Source: Anaerotignum propionicum
GTDB lineage: Bacteria > Bacillota > Clostridia > Lachnospirales > Anaerotignaceae
Assembly (NCBI RefSeq): GCF_024461735.1
Contig: NZ_JANGAD010000001.1
Coordinates: 248,001 to 312,000 of the forward strand
DNA: 64,000 bases
Reading direction: 5' to 3'
Shown: positions 24,824 to 33,413 of the stretch, piece by piece
How the letters are laid out: each line of letters starts with the position of its first letter
Numbering within the stretch: position 1 is the first letter of the stretch
The notes under the pieces: generated by a model
The model's database searches: none
What the model was told of the DNA's origin: nothing
What the model saw: the letters and a program-made list of their open reading frames with translations, nothing else
Program-made: the position numbers and the translations under genes

Positions 24824-26475
24824 CAAAGCGCATTTTTCGAGCCATATTTGGCGTGGCTATGGTTATGATGCTGTCTGTTGTTGTGCTAGTGTTGGGCATG
24901 ATGTATTCTTATTTTTCGGTTCAGCAGCAGGAAGATTTGCGCAATCAAGCAATCTATATTGGTGCAGGGGTTCAGAAGGATGGATTGAAATACCTTGAGC
25001 AGATGCAAAATCCTACTGACCGAATCACGTGGATTGATGAGGATGGCATTGTTCTGTTTGACTCTAAGGCAAACCCGGATAATATGGAAAATCATAAGGA
25101 ACGTTACGAAGTATCCTCTGCACTTACGAATGGAGAGGGCTTAAGCCAAAGATATTCAAGAACCCTTTCTGAGAAAACGGTCTATTTCGCTCTTCGTTTA
25201 CAAGATGGATCTGTTATTCGCATCTCTACGTTAACAACGACACCTCTTGCTTTATTTTTTACCATGACTCAGCCATTACTTCTTATTTTAGTTGCTGCAA
25301 TTGTGCTTTCTGTTTTATTGGCTTTCCAAACTGCTAAGAAAATTACAAAACCCATTAATGATGTGGATTTGGAGCAGCCTGAGCTGGCAGTTGTTTATGA
25401 TGAATTGACGCCACTACTGAGGCGGATTGCTGTGCAAAACAAACAAATTCATCGGCAAATGCGGGAGTTAAAGTGCCAAAAACAAGAGTTTGATACAATA
25501 ACCTCCAATATGCAGGAAGGGCTTTTGGTCTTGGATGCCCAAGGGGATGTACTTTCTTACAATATGGGTGCACTTCATCTTATGGGGATTGAAGCGCCTA
25601 GGGGGCATGTTAGTGTGTTTCAGCTAAATCGCGGTGAAGGTTTTCGTCGTTCTGTTGAAGCTGCACTATCAGGCAATCACTGGGAAGAAAAAATACAGAT
25701 TAGCGGCAAGTGCTGTCAGCTATTTGCCAATCCCGTGGTGCAGGAGGATATTCTTGCAGGGGCAATTATACTTCTTTTTGATGTGACTGAGCGGGAAGAG
25801 GGGGAAAAAATTCGCAGAGAATTTACAGCAAATGTTTCTCATGAGTTGAAAACACCGTTGACCTCCATTTCTGGATTTGCAGAAATTATGAAAAACGGTA
25901 TGGTACAAGGTGAAGATGTGCCCAGATTTGCGGAAAAAATTTACGATGAAGCCCAAAGGTTAATTCAGTTGGTTCAAGATATTATAAAACTCTCAAAATT
26001 GGATGAGAAACAACATGGAATGGAAAAGGAGACTGTGGATTTAGAGGTTTTAATACAAGAGGTTGTAAAGAGATTGGAGCCAGTTGCTGAGAATAAAGGC
26101 GTAATAATCTCTGTATCCACTGTGCCCGTCATTTTTAACGGAGTGAGACAGGTATTGCAGGAAATGATTTATAATCTTTGCGATAATGCAATTCGCTATA
26201 ATTATGAAAATGGAAAGGTTTCTATTTCTCTGGAAAATAATGAGAAGGAAGTTGTAATTACTGTTGCCGATACGGGTATGGGGATTGCTGTATCTAATCA
26301 ATCTCGTGTATTTGAGCGATTCTACCGGGTGAATGAAAGCCGTTCCAAGGAAACTGAAGGAACAGGATTGGGACTTTCTATCGTGAAGCATGGTACAATT
26401 TTGCATAATGGAAAAATTAATCTGAAAAGTGAATTAAAGAAGGGCACGACAATTAAAATTATATTACCAAAATGA
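24820..26475 (+). CDS. phoR: PhoR-type sensor histidine kinase
   Basis: This 551-residue kinase partners PhoP. It has a first membrane helix (~8-30), an extracellular domain (~31-143), a second helix (~145-168) and a PAS domain (~225-325, 'FDTITSNMQEGLLVLDAQGDVLSYN'). HisKA follows with His in 'ANVSHELKTPLTSISGFAE' (~345), and HATPase_c has 'NLCDNAIRYN', 'VADTGMGIA' and 'GTGLGLSIVKH'. GTG 24820 overlaps the phoP stop (GTGA), so the pair is translationally coupled. In this system PhoU and PstB modulate the kinase rather than direct phosphate binding. A terminator-like hairpin follows at 26497. Confidence 0.93.
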   Translation: MTKRIFRAIFGVAMVMMLSVVVLVLGMMYSYFSVQQQEDLRNQAIYIGAGVQKDGLKYLEQMQNPTDRITWIDEDGIVLFDSKANPDNMENHKERYEVSSALTNGEGLSQRYSRTLSEKTVYFALRLQDGSVIRISTLTTTPLALFFTMTQPLLLILVAAIVLSVLLAFQTAKKITKPINDVDLEQPELAVVYDELTPLLRRIAVQNKQIHRQMRELKCQKQEFDTITSNMQEGLLVLDAQGDVLSYNMGALHLMGIEAPRGHVSVFQLNRGEGFRRSVEAALSGNHWEEKIQISGKCCQLFANPVVQEDILAGAIILLFDVTEREEGEKIRREFTANVSHELKTPLTSISGFAEIMKNGMVQGEDVPRFAEKIYDEAQRLIQLVQDIIKLSKLDEKQHGMEKETVDLEVLIQEVVKRLEPVAENKGVIISVSTVPVIFNGVRQVLQEMIYNLCDNAIRYNYENGKVSISLENNEKEVVITVADTGMGIAVSNQSRVFERFYRVNESRSKETEGTGLGLSIVKHGTILHNGKINLKSELKKGTTIKIILPK

Positions 26476-26496
26476 AACAGTTTTAAAGAAAAAGAT

Positions 26497-26544
26497 GAGC
26501 ATCCTTTTAGTTAAAATTAACTTCTAGAGTGCTCTTATTTTTTA
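26497..26544 (+). terminator. intrinsic terminator of the pst-pho operon
   Basis: GAGCAT/GTGCTC outer stem (one G-T pair) with an inner AGTTAA/TTAACT stem, followed by TTATTTTTTAT. Confidence 0.7.
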
Positions 26545-26718
26545 TATTGTTTTTATTGAAATGCAAAAAGTAGTTACTCAAGAAAAAAGTAAAATAACAC
26601 TTGACTTTTTTGTTCAAAAGTAGTTTTATTGAAGATGCGTTTTGTTGAAGTAGCAGAAAGCATTAAAAATGGACTAAAATTTTGTTCATTATTATTGTGT
26701 ATTTGAGTGACAATTAGC

Positions 26719-26747
26719 TTGCATGCGAAATAAATATGTGTTAGAAT
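26719..26747 (+). promoter_or_regulatory. promoter of the hydrogenase-like gene
   Basis: TTGCAT (26719-26724), 17 bp, TAGAAT (26742-26747). It implies a start near 26754 and an unusually long leader of about 250 nt. Confidence 0.55.
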
Positions 26748-26806
26748 TACCCCATAAGTAGGGGTTTAGTAAAAAAGACAAAATAAACGTAAATTCCATT
26801 TTTTAA

Positions 26807-26857
26807 AAAAAAGTAACGTCGTATACTGTATTCAAAATACTTCGTTGCTTTTTTGTC
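26807..26857 (+). terminator. terminator-like hairpin inside the hydrogenase leader
   Basis: AAAAAAGTAACG (26807-26818) pairs over 12 bp (one G-T) with CGTTGCTTTTTT (26843-26854), giving a stem that runs into its own T-tract, about 100 nt after the promoter and 150 nt before the gene. Confidence 0.65.
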
Positions 26858-26899
26858 GGCATGAAATGGGTGTAAGAAACGGTTCTTTTTTGTTAAACT

Positions 26900-26950
26900 A
26901 AGGGATGAAAACCCTTAAATCATTTTTGAAATTTATTGAAAATGATTTTT
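26900..26950 (+). terminator. second leader hairpin pair, terminator-like
   Basis: AAGGG/CCCTT (about 26900-26916) is followed by AAATCATTTT (26917-26926) pairing perfectly with AAAATGATTT (26939-26948) and a five-T run. It lies 57 bp before the hydrogenase-like gene and could attenuate it. Confidence 0.6.
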
Positions 26951-27007
26951 GCGAATATAAAAAGAAGAGTATTTTGCTAATTGAAATTATGAAAAGGGGA
27001 GTAAATA

Positions 27008-28489
27008 ATGAAGGGTTTTGAAAGCAATGTTCAATATATCAAATACTTAGTAAACAAAGAAGTAGCGCAACGCTTTTTTCATGGTACGCTGGATAAATCA
27101 ATCAATTCATACAGAGAAATTGCAGAGGCCATAATTCCAGGTCCAAAGGCAATGTTTCGCTGTTGTATTTATAAAGAAAGACATATTATAGAAGAACGTG
27201 TGAGATTGGTTTTAGAGCCTTCTAAGGATAATCGGGTTATCAATGTATTAAGCTCAGCCTGTGACGAGTGTCCCATTGACCGTTTTGTAGTAACAGAAGC
27301 ATGCAGAGGTTGTTTGGGGCATAAGTGTCAAGAGGTCTGTCCAAGGAATGCTATCACCATTGTGAATCATCGTTCTTATATTAATCAAGCTCTTTGCATT
27401 GAATGTGGACGTTGTAAGCAGGCGTGTCCCTTTAATGCCATCAGTGAAGTAAAAAGACCTTGCATTCGTTCCTGCGCAGTGGGGGCAGTGCAAATCAATG
27501 AAGAGAAAAAAGCATTTATTGATCATGAGAAATGTATCTCCTGCGGTGCCTGTGTTTATCAGTGTCCCTTTGGAGCAATTGTGGATAAACCCTTTGTTTT
27601 AAACGTTTTGGATTTGATTCAACAATCTTGGAATAATACAAACTATCATGTGTATGCAATTGTGGCACCTGCCATTGCCAGCCAATTTCCTTCGGTGAAG
27701 CTGGGTCAGGTTTTTGCAGCCATAAAGGAATTAGGTTTTTATGACGTCATTGAAGCTGCAATCGGCGGTGACATGGTTGCTGTTGCAGAAGCCAAAGAGT
27801 TTGAAGAGACCATTGATGAAAAAGGATGGAAAACAACTTCTTGCTGCCCTGCCTTTGTGGATTATGTTCGTAGAAATTATCCACAATTTATGGATCATGT
27901 TTCCACAACAGTATCTCCTATGATAGCCCTTGCAAGGGCAATACGAGAAAAGGATAAAAAAGCCAAGGTTGTGTTTATTGGTCCTTGTATTGCGAAGAAA
28001 GTTGAAATAAAACAAGAGGACTTGTTAGGTGCTGTTGACTATGTGATTACCTTTGAAGAGTTAATGGCAACCTTTGATGCAAAAGGTTTTGATTTGAAAG
28101 AGTTTGAAGAAAGAAATGCCGGTGAACCTTCATACTTTGGACGTATTTTCGGAAGAACGGGAGGCGTTGCTGAAAGCGTTGTAAAGGTTGCAGCCATGGA
28201 AGGAATTGAAAAAGAAATTAAACCAATTCACTGTAACGGTATTGATGAATGTATCAAGAATATGAAGTTGGCTTCCTTTGGTAAGTTGAGTGCCAATTTG
28301 TTAGAAGGTATGGCGTGTAAGAATGGTTGCACCGGTGGTTCTGCATCTTTAACTCACGATCAAAAAGGCATTGAGCTTTTGAATCGCTATGGTAAGGAGG
28401 CAACCACGGAAAGTCCTTTCGAGGGCATGAACGGTTATGATTTGAGTGTTGTTAATATGGAAAGAGAATTTCATTTAAAAGAGAAATAA
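27008..28489 (+). CDS. [FeFe]-hydrogenase-like protein, TSCCPA (group B) type
   Basis: The 493-residue protein has ferredoxin-type clusters: 'CRGCLGHKCQEVCP' (~98), 'CIECGRCKQACP' (~131) and 'CISCGACVYQCP' (~177). An H-cluster domain follows (~215-455) with the three cysteine motifs 'TSCCPAF' (~277), 'GPCIAKK' (~325) and 'EGMACKNGCTGG' (~434). Replacement of the usual TSCSPGW by TSCCPAF marks the group B hydrogenases. All H-cluster cysteines are present, so H2 evolution or sensing from ferredoxin is plausible. The N-terminal 90 residues are a conserved non-cluster region. AGGGGAG precedes ATG 27008. No maturase genes (hydEFG) are in the window. Confidence 0.9.
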   Translation: MKGFESNVQYIKYLVNKEVAQRFFHGTLDKSINSYREIAEAIIPGPKAMFRCCIYKERHIIEERVRLVLEPSKDNRVINVLSSACDECPIDRFVVTEACRGCLGHKCQEVCPRNAITIVNHRSYINQALCIECGRCKQACPFNAISEVKRPCIRSCAVGAVQINEEKKAFIDHEKCISCGACVYQCPFGAIVDKPFVLNVLDLIQQSWNNTNYHVYAIVAPAIASQFPSVKLGQVFAAIKELGFYDVIEAAIGGDMVAVAEAKEFEETIDEKGWKTTSCCPAFVDYVRRNYPQFMDHVSTTVSPMIALARAIREKDKKAKVVFIGPCIAKKVEIKQEDLLGAVDYVITFEELMATFDAKGFDLKEFEERNAGEPSYFGRIFGRTGGVAESVVKVAAMEGIEKEIKPIHCNGIDECIKNMKLASFGKLSANLLEGMACKNGCTGGSASLTHDQKGIELLNRYGKEATTESPFEGMNGYDLSVVNMEREFHLKEK

Positions 28490-28512
28490 GAGAACACTCA
28501 CTGGGAGGTAAA

Positions 28513-29028
28513 ATGAAAACAAAACATTTGGTTTTAACCGCAGTATTATTGGCAATGTGCATTGTTTTCCAAAGTATGAAAGGGATTTCTGTTTATTTGA
28601 CCGGATCTGCGGTGAATGCAATATTGGTTATGGCAACATTGGCAGTTGGAACTTCAAGCGGTATTTTTATTGCAGTAATGAGCCCGATCATTGCTTATTT
28701 CATGGGTTTTACACCGATTATGCAATTGGTTCCTCTAATGATTTTTGTTGTTATGCTTGGTAATTTAACATTGGTTTTACTGGCTGGAAAAGGAAGAAAA
28801 GAGAAGCTTGCCGCATGGCTTGCCCTTGGCGCTATCTTAAAGGCAGTTGTATTGTGGCTATTGGTTTGGTATGCAGTGATTCCTTTCTTTGGTGGGGCGA
28901 TACCTGAAAAGATGGTGGGAGTCGTGAAGGCAACATTCTCGATGACTCAGTTTATCACTGCAGCTATTGGTTGTTCCATTGCTTTTGTGATTCATACCAG
29001 AGTAAAACATTTGTATGTTACAGAATAG
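28513..29028 (+). CDS. ECF transporter S component (substrate unknown)
   Basis: This 171-residue integral membrane protein has about five hydrophobic segments (residues 5-22, 30-52, 56-82, 95-120, 135-160) and an N-terminal 'AVLLAMCIVFQSMKG' typical of ECF substrate-binding subunits. The energising EcfA/A'/T module is not in the window. It lies 23 bp after the hydrogenase-like gene, with GGGAGG upstream, so the two are probably co-transcribed; a terminator follows. Substrate cannot be read from sequence. Nearby nadABC suggests niacin or a related vitamin, but those genes start in a separate unit. Confidence 0.75.
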   Translation: MKTKHLVLTAVLLAMCIVFQSMKGISVYLTGSAVNAILVMATLAVGTSSGIFIAVMSPIIAYFMGFTPIMQLVPLMIFVVMLGNLTLVLLAGKGRKEKLAAWLALGAILKAVVLWLLVWYAVIPFFGGAIPEKMVGVVKATFSMTQFITAAIGCSIAFVIHTRVKHLYVTE

Positions 29029-29043
29029 AATGATATATGATTT

Positions 29044-29078
29044 AAAAAGGTGTGTATGGGAAATACACACCTTTTTCT
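29044..29078 (+). terminator. intrinsic terminator
   Basis: AAAAAGGTGTGTA pairs with TACACACCTTTTT around a short GGGAAA-containing loop, followed by a T-run. Confidence 0.9.
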
Positions 29079-29540
29079 AAAAAATGGATTTTACATTTCA
29101 TAAAAATTATTGCTGAGGCAGGGTACATATAGTTGTGCTCTCTTTTTTTATTTCAGGAAGTTTGATGCATACATAGTTTTCATTAAGATTCCAACAAAAT
29201 AGGTTAAGAATAGGGTGCAATTTAAGTATTTATTTGTTTATGTATCAAATGTATTAAGATGCAACACATATTCATTGTGAATACGCTTAAGACTGGTTTG
29301 AATTCATCTGCCTGATTAAGGATATATTTAATAAAAATACAGCTAAATGCTTGATAAAACAATAAAATTTAGGTGGGACATTTATTGACAAACCTAAAAA
29401 AAGTTATATAATGATAGTCAATATGTACACAAAAAAATGCATTCATATAAATTTGGAATTATATTTATGCTTTTTTTGAAGGGATTTAAAATGCACGTCA
29501 TGAATAATCAGAGTTTTTAATCTTATTTGAGGTGATAAAA
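29079..29540 (+). promoter_or_regulatory. nadABC upstream region with promoter at 29385-29412
   Basis: No gene is seen in 29079-29384. TTGACA (29385-29390), 16 bp, TATAAT (29407-29412) is a consensus promoter giving a leader of about 120 nt before nadA. A TGTACAC element lies just after the -10 (29424-29430). NiaR or another NAD repressor is possible, but I could not identify a defined box. Confidence 0.65.
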
Positions 29541-30449
29541 ATGAAGTTGAATGAAGAAATTAAAAAGCTGAAAGAAAAGAATGATGTGGCTATTTTAGCG
29601 CATTATTACGTAAGCGGAGAAGTGCAGGATATTGCAGATTATGTGGGTGATTCTTACTATTTGAGTAAGGTAGCAACTGAAATACCTCAAAAGACCATAT
29701 TATTTTGCGGTGTCAAGTTTATGGGCGAGAGCGCAAAAATTTTAAATCCGGAAAAGCGTGTATTAATGGTGGATGAATCAGCAGATTGCCCTATGGCTCA
29801 TATGATTGATGGAGAAACAATACAAAATATAAAAGCAAAGCATGATGATCTTGCGGTTGTTTGTTATATTAATTCCAGTGCATCAATTAAAGCACTCTCG
29901 GATGTTTGTGTAACTTCATCCAATGCATTTAAAATTGTATCAAATTTACCAGAGAAAAACATTTTATTTATTCCGGATAATCACCTAGGAACATACTTAT
30001 CCACGAAGATTAAAGAGAAGCAATTTGTTTTTCATCAAGGCTACTGTCCTGTTCATCAAGATATACATATGGTAGATGTGATAAGAGCGAAAGAAGAGCA
30101 TCCTCAGGTTAAGGTACTGGCTCACCCGGAATGTAGAATCGAAGTACTAAACTTAGCCGATTTTATTGGAAGCACATCTGAGATGATTGATTATGCTACA
30201 AAAAGCAGTGATGATAGTTTTATTATTGCTACGGAGGATGGGATTTTGCATCAGCTTCGCAACAAGAATCCAAATAAAACTTTTTATCTAGTGAATGAAA
30301 ATCAACAGTGCTTCGGTATGAAGCTGAACACCCTTTCAAAGGTTTTTGAGATTTTGAATTCTATGGAAAATGAGATATTTTTAGATGAAGAATTAAGGCA
30401 AAAAGCTAAAGTTCCTCTAACAAAAATGCATGAATTGGCTCAATCATGA
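29541..30449 (+). CDS. nadA: quinolinate synthase NadA
   Basis: This 302-residue [4Fe-4S] enzyme condenses iminoaspartate with dihydroxyacetone phosphate to quinolinate in de novo NAD synthesis. 'AILAHYYVSGEVQDIADYVGDSYYLSK' (N-terminus), 'TILFCGVKFMGESAKILNP' (Cys ligand), 'CYINSSASIKALSDVCVTSSNA', 'FIPDNHLG', 'VLAHPECRIEV' and 'ENQQCFGMKLNTL' are family signatures including the cluster cysteines. ATG 29541 follows GAGGTGAT; GTG 29532 is an alternative. The length is typical of the shorter Gram-positive form. It leads nadABC. Confidence 0.96.
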   Translation: MKLNEEIKKLKEKNDVAILAHYYVSGEVQDIADYVGDSYYLSKVATEIPQKTILFCGVKFMGESAKILNPEKRVLMVDESADCPMAHMIDGETIQNIKAKHDDLAVVCYINSSASIKALSDVCVTSSNAFKIVSNLPEKNILFIPDNHLGTYLSTKIKEKQFVFHQGYCPVHQDIHMVDVIRAKEEHPQVKVLAHPECRIEVLNLADFIGSTSEMIDYATKSSDDSFIIATEDGILHQLRNKNPNKTFYLVNENQQCFGMKLNTLSKVFEILNSMENEIFLDEELRQKAKVPLTKMHELAQS

Positions 30450-30498
30450 AACGCACCAATGTGACTGTTGACATGGTATTTTGAAAGAAGGTATCGTT

Positions 30499-31812
30499 GT
30501 GATAAAGGAAGCTGATGTTGTTATTGTTGGAAGCGGTGCAGCGGGATTATATTGCGCTTTAAATATTCCCGATCATTATAAAATTATGGTGATTACAAAA
30601 AAGCAACCAGAGGATAGCGATTCGTTTTTAGCCCAAGGAGGCATTTCTGTACTGAGGGATAATGATGATTATGACGCATATTTTGAAGATACGTTAAAGG
30701 CTGGAAGGTATAAAAACAACAAAGATTCAGTTGAAATTCTTATTCGCTCATCTCGCAGTGTCATAGAAGATTTGGTTGGACTTGGCGTAAATTTTGACCA
30801 AGATGGCAGTGACTTTTCTTATACAAGAGAAGGAGCTCATTCTGTTAACAGAATTTTGCACCATAAGGATGTTACCGGTAAGGAAATTACGGAGACATTG
30901 CTGGAACAGGTGAGAAAAAAAAGCAACATTACGGTTGTTCCTTTTGTTACGATGATTGATATTTTGGAGAGGAATCATATATGTACAGGTGTGGTTTTAA
31001 GGGACAAAGAAAATGCTATTTCTACCATATCTGCCAAAGCAGTGGTTTGGGCAACAGGAGGCATTGGCGGGTTATTTGAGCATTCCACCAATATGAATCA
31101 TATTACGGGAGATGCTATTGCAATTGCAGTCAAACATAATGTGAAATTAATAGATATGAATTATGTACAAATTCATCCCACAACCCTTTTTTCTAAAGGA
31201 AAGGGCAGGAGCTTTTTGATTTCTGAGGCTGTTAGAGGTGAGGGTGCCATACTTTTGAATAAGGATGGACAACGTTTTGTGGATGAATTGTTGCCTAGGG
31301 ATGTTGTTAGTGCAGCAATTTATGAACAAATGAAAAAGGATGGAACGGATTACGTTTATCTATCTATGCTACATATGAGTGGGGAAAAGATCAGAGAAAG
31401 ATTTCCTAATATTTATGAAAAATGCTTGGAGGAAGGGTATCAATTAGAACGTGATCTTCTTCCGGTTACGCCCGCACAGCATTATTTTATGGGAGGCGTT
31501 CAAATTAACGAGGATGGAAAGACCTCAATGAAGAATTTATTTGCTGTTGGAGAGACAAGCTGTAACGGTGTTCACGGTGCCAACCGTTTGGCCAGCAATT
31601 CTCTTTTGGAGGCATTGGTATTTTCAAAAAGGGCGGCTTTCGTGATTGGTGAAGATCTTAAAAATGGTGTTTTAGACAATGGAGCAGAAATAGTTGACTT
31701 TACCCAATATAAAAATACAGAAGCTTTAGAAAAAGAATATCATCTATTGGTTTGGAATGAAATAAGCAAAGGAAGTGTTGAATATGCTGGACTGTGTAAG
31801 TATGAAGGTTAA
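30499..31812 (+). CDS. nadB: L-aspartate oxidase NadB (short form)
   Basis: This FAD enzyme, 437 residues long, oxidises aspartate to iminoaspartate for NadA. The N-terminal dinucleotide fold is 'DVVIVGSGAAGLYCAL'; 'AQGGISVL' and 'GAHSVNRILHHKDVTG' follow. The active-site segment is 'PTTLFSKGKGRSFLISEAVRGEGAILLNKDGQRFVDEL', with 'HGANRLASNSLLEALVF' near the end. Most of the C-terminal helical domain of the E. coli enzyme (about 100 residues) is missing, as in other clostridial versions. GTG 30499 with AAGG upstream is preferred; TTG 30481 is possible. In an anaerobe the electron acceptor is probably fumarate rather than oxygen. It overlaps nadC. Confidence 0.93.
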   Translation: MIKEADVVIVGSGAAGLYCALNIPDHYKIMVITKKQPEDSDSFLAQGGISVLRDNDDYDAYFEDTLKAGRYKNNKDSVEILIRSSRSVIEDLVGLGVNFDQDGSDFSYTREGAHSVNRILHHKDVTGKEITETLLEQVRKKSNITVVPFVTMIDILERNHICTGVVLRDKENAISTISAKAVVWATGGIGGLFEHSTNMNHITGDAIAIAVKHNVKLIDMNYVQIHPTTLFSKGKGRSFLISEAVRGEGAILLNKDGQRFVDELLPRDVVSAAIYEQMKKDGTDYVYLSMLHMSGEKIRERFPNIYEKCLEEGYQLERDLLPVTPAQHYFMGGVQINEDGKTSMKNLFAVGETSCNGVHGANRLASNSLLEALVFSKRAAFVIGEDLKNGVLDNGAEIVDFTQYKNTEALEKEYHLLVWNEISKGSVEYAGLCKYEG

Positions 31813-32641
31813 TGTAGAGTATTATATAAAGGCCGCGTTGAAAGAGGATATCACCAGTGAGGATATCACAACAAATGCAATTGTAGACCCAAAAACACAA
31901 GGCAGTGCGCAATTAATATGCAAGCAGTCGGGTGTTATTGCTGGACTTGATGTTTTTCGTTTGGTTTTTGAGCTTCTTGATCCTTCGGCGCACTTTGAAA
32001 CGGAGTTTAAAGATGGGGATTTGGTAAAGGTGGGTACTTTGGTGGGAACCATTTATGGCAGCGTCAGAACACTATTAACCTGTGAGAGAACTGCCTTAAA
32101 TTTTTTGCAGAGAATGAGCGGTATTGCAACCTATACAAGGGAATGTGTTCAGGTTATGGAGCCTTATCGAACAAAATTATTGGATACGAGAAAAACAACA
32201 CCCAATATGCGTATTTTTGAGAAGTATGCTGTAAAGGTTGGGGGCGGAAGTAATCACAGATACAACTTATCAGATGGAATTTTGATTAAGGATAACCACA
32301 TTGCAGCAGCAGGCAGTATTGCTGAGGCAGTCAGGCTCACCAAGGAATATGCGCCATTTGTGCGCAAAATTGAGGTTGAAGCAGAGAACTTTGAAATGGT
32401 GAAAGAAGCGTTGGGAGCAGGCGCAGATATTATTATGCTGGATAATATGGATAACGATACATTGAGAAAATCTGTTGAGCGCATTGGTGGCAAAGCAAAA
32501 ACCGAATGTTCGGGCAACGTGACCAAAGAACGGTTAAAAGAGCTTTGTGAAATTGGGGTAGATTATATTTCTTGCGGTGCTCTTACCCACTCTGCACCAA
32601 TTTTGGATTTTTCTTTAAAAAACTTGAAAAACTTAGACTGA
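31784..32641 (+). CDS. nadC: nicotinate-nucleotide pyrophosphorylase NadC
   Basis: The 285-residue enzyme converts quinolinate and PRPP to nicotinate mononucleotide. Family marks are 'ALKEDITSEDITT', 'ERTALNFLQRMSGIATYT', 'LLDTRKTTPNMRIFEKYAVKVGGGSNHRYNLSDGILIKDNHI' and 'IEVEAENFEMVKEALGAGADIIMLDNM'. It begins inside nadB; ATG 31784 has GGAAG eight bases upstream and is preferred over GTG 31775 and ATG 31802. With nadA and nadB it completes a de novo NAD operon; a terminator follows at 32697. Confidence 0.96.
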   Translation: MLDCVSMKVNVEYYIKAALKEDITSEDITTNAIVDPKTQGSAQLICKQSGVIAGLDVFRLVFELLDPSAHFETEFKDGDLVKVGTLVGTIYGSVRTLLTCERTALNFLQRMSGIATYTRECVQVMEPYRTKLLDTRKTTPNMRIFEKYAVKVGGGSNHRYNLSDGILIKDNHIAAAGSIAEAVRLTKEYAPFVRKIEVEAENFEMVKEALGAGADIIMLDNMDNDTLRKSVERIGGKAKTECSGNVTKERLKELCEIGVDYISCGALTHSAPILDFSLKNLKNLD

Positions 32642-32696
32642 AAAGTACAAAGGTTTTTGTAATTAGAGTTATTTAACAAGGAATTTAATTATAGGT

Positions 32697-32746
32697 AAAA
32701 AACCTTATTTCATTGCAAAAATATGCTTTTGAATAAGGTTTTTTGC
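32697..32746 (+). terminator. intrinsic terminator of nadABC
   Basis: AAAAAACCTTATTT pairs with GAATAAGGTTTTTT (one G-T) around a ~20-nt loop, ending in TTTTTT. Confidence 0.8.
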
Positions 32747-32851
32747 TTATCAGAATGTATTGTTGTTCATCTATATCTCATAGTTATTTTATTTAAGAAA
32801 TAAAACATTGACTGAGAAAAAATTTCCAATGACTTTCTACGTAAGGCTCTC

Positions 32852-33112
32852 TTATATTTTTCGCAATAACCATTTTTGGTTATCACAATTACAGGTTAGC
32901 TCATATATTTTTTCAATATCATTTATGATGCTGCTACAGAGAAAACAGAGGGTTTGGCTGCCGCCAAATCTATTTCTTTCTGTTTGTAGGATACGATCTA
33001 CCTTAACTGTTATGGTTTCGCCATTATCCTCCATGCGAAAGCGTACAGGCGTAACGGTTCCGTCTTTCGCCGTCCAGGAAATCATATCAATATTTTTATT
33101 CAAAAGCTTCAT
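32852..33112 (-). CDS. small conserved hypothetical protein with LexA-type operator
   Basis: The 86-residue protein starts at ATG 33112 behind AAGGAGG. It is rich in beta-type segments ('IDMISWTAKDGTVTPVRFRMEDNGETITVKVDRIL', then 'IEKIYELTCNCDNQKWLLRKI') and has several cysteines; no signal or membrane segment is seen. Similar short proteins occur in Lachnospiraceae, but I know no function. Its promoter TTGATA-N17-TATTAT carries the palindrome GAAC-N4-GTTC in the spacer (33153-33164), so it is probably induced by DNA damage. It stands alone, between nadABC and glnN. Confidence 0.75.
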   Translation of the reverse strand: MKLLNKNIDMISWTAKDGTVTPVRFRMEDNGETITVKVDRILQTERNRFGGSQTLCFLCSSIINDIEKIYELTCNCDNQKWLLRKI

Positions 33113-33143
33113 GCAGAGAACCTCCTTGATAGAACTTAATATG

Positions 33144-33172
33144 ATAATAACAGAACTAACGTTCTTTATCAA
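33144..33172 (-). promoter_or_regulatory. promoter with LexA (SOS) box
   Basis: On the minus strand: TTGATA, 17 bp, TATTAT. The spacer contains GAAC GTTA GTTC (33153-33164), within a perfect AGAAC/GTTCT palindrome, matching the Gram-positive LexA half-sites GAAC-N4-GTTC. Bound repressor would block the polymerase. Confidence 0.7.
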
Positions 33173-33330
33173 CGGTAAATTTATACCAATATACGAATAA
33201 ATGTTTTTTGATTCGAATCAGCGAAAAATTGTATAAATAGGAATGGATTTGCATAAAAAATAGTAATAGGATATACAAAAAAAATGGCAAATGGGGACGG
33301 GAATTCTCCAAAGTGCAAGGCGCAAAATCG

Positions 33331-33359
33331 TTGCAAAACTTTTCTTGTGTCTGTATAAT
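33331..33359 (+). promoter_or_regulatory. glnN promoter
   Basis: TTGCAA (33331-33336), 17 bp, TATAAT (33354-33359), giving a leader of about 50 nt. The rest of the 33173-33330 gap shows nothing I can support. Confidence 0.7.
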
Positions 33360-33413
33360 AAAGCGTATGGTATAACGGAGAAGAAGAAAAGTTAACCCAG
33401 AAAGGACAAGTGT

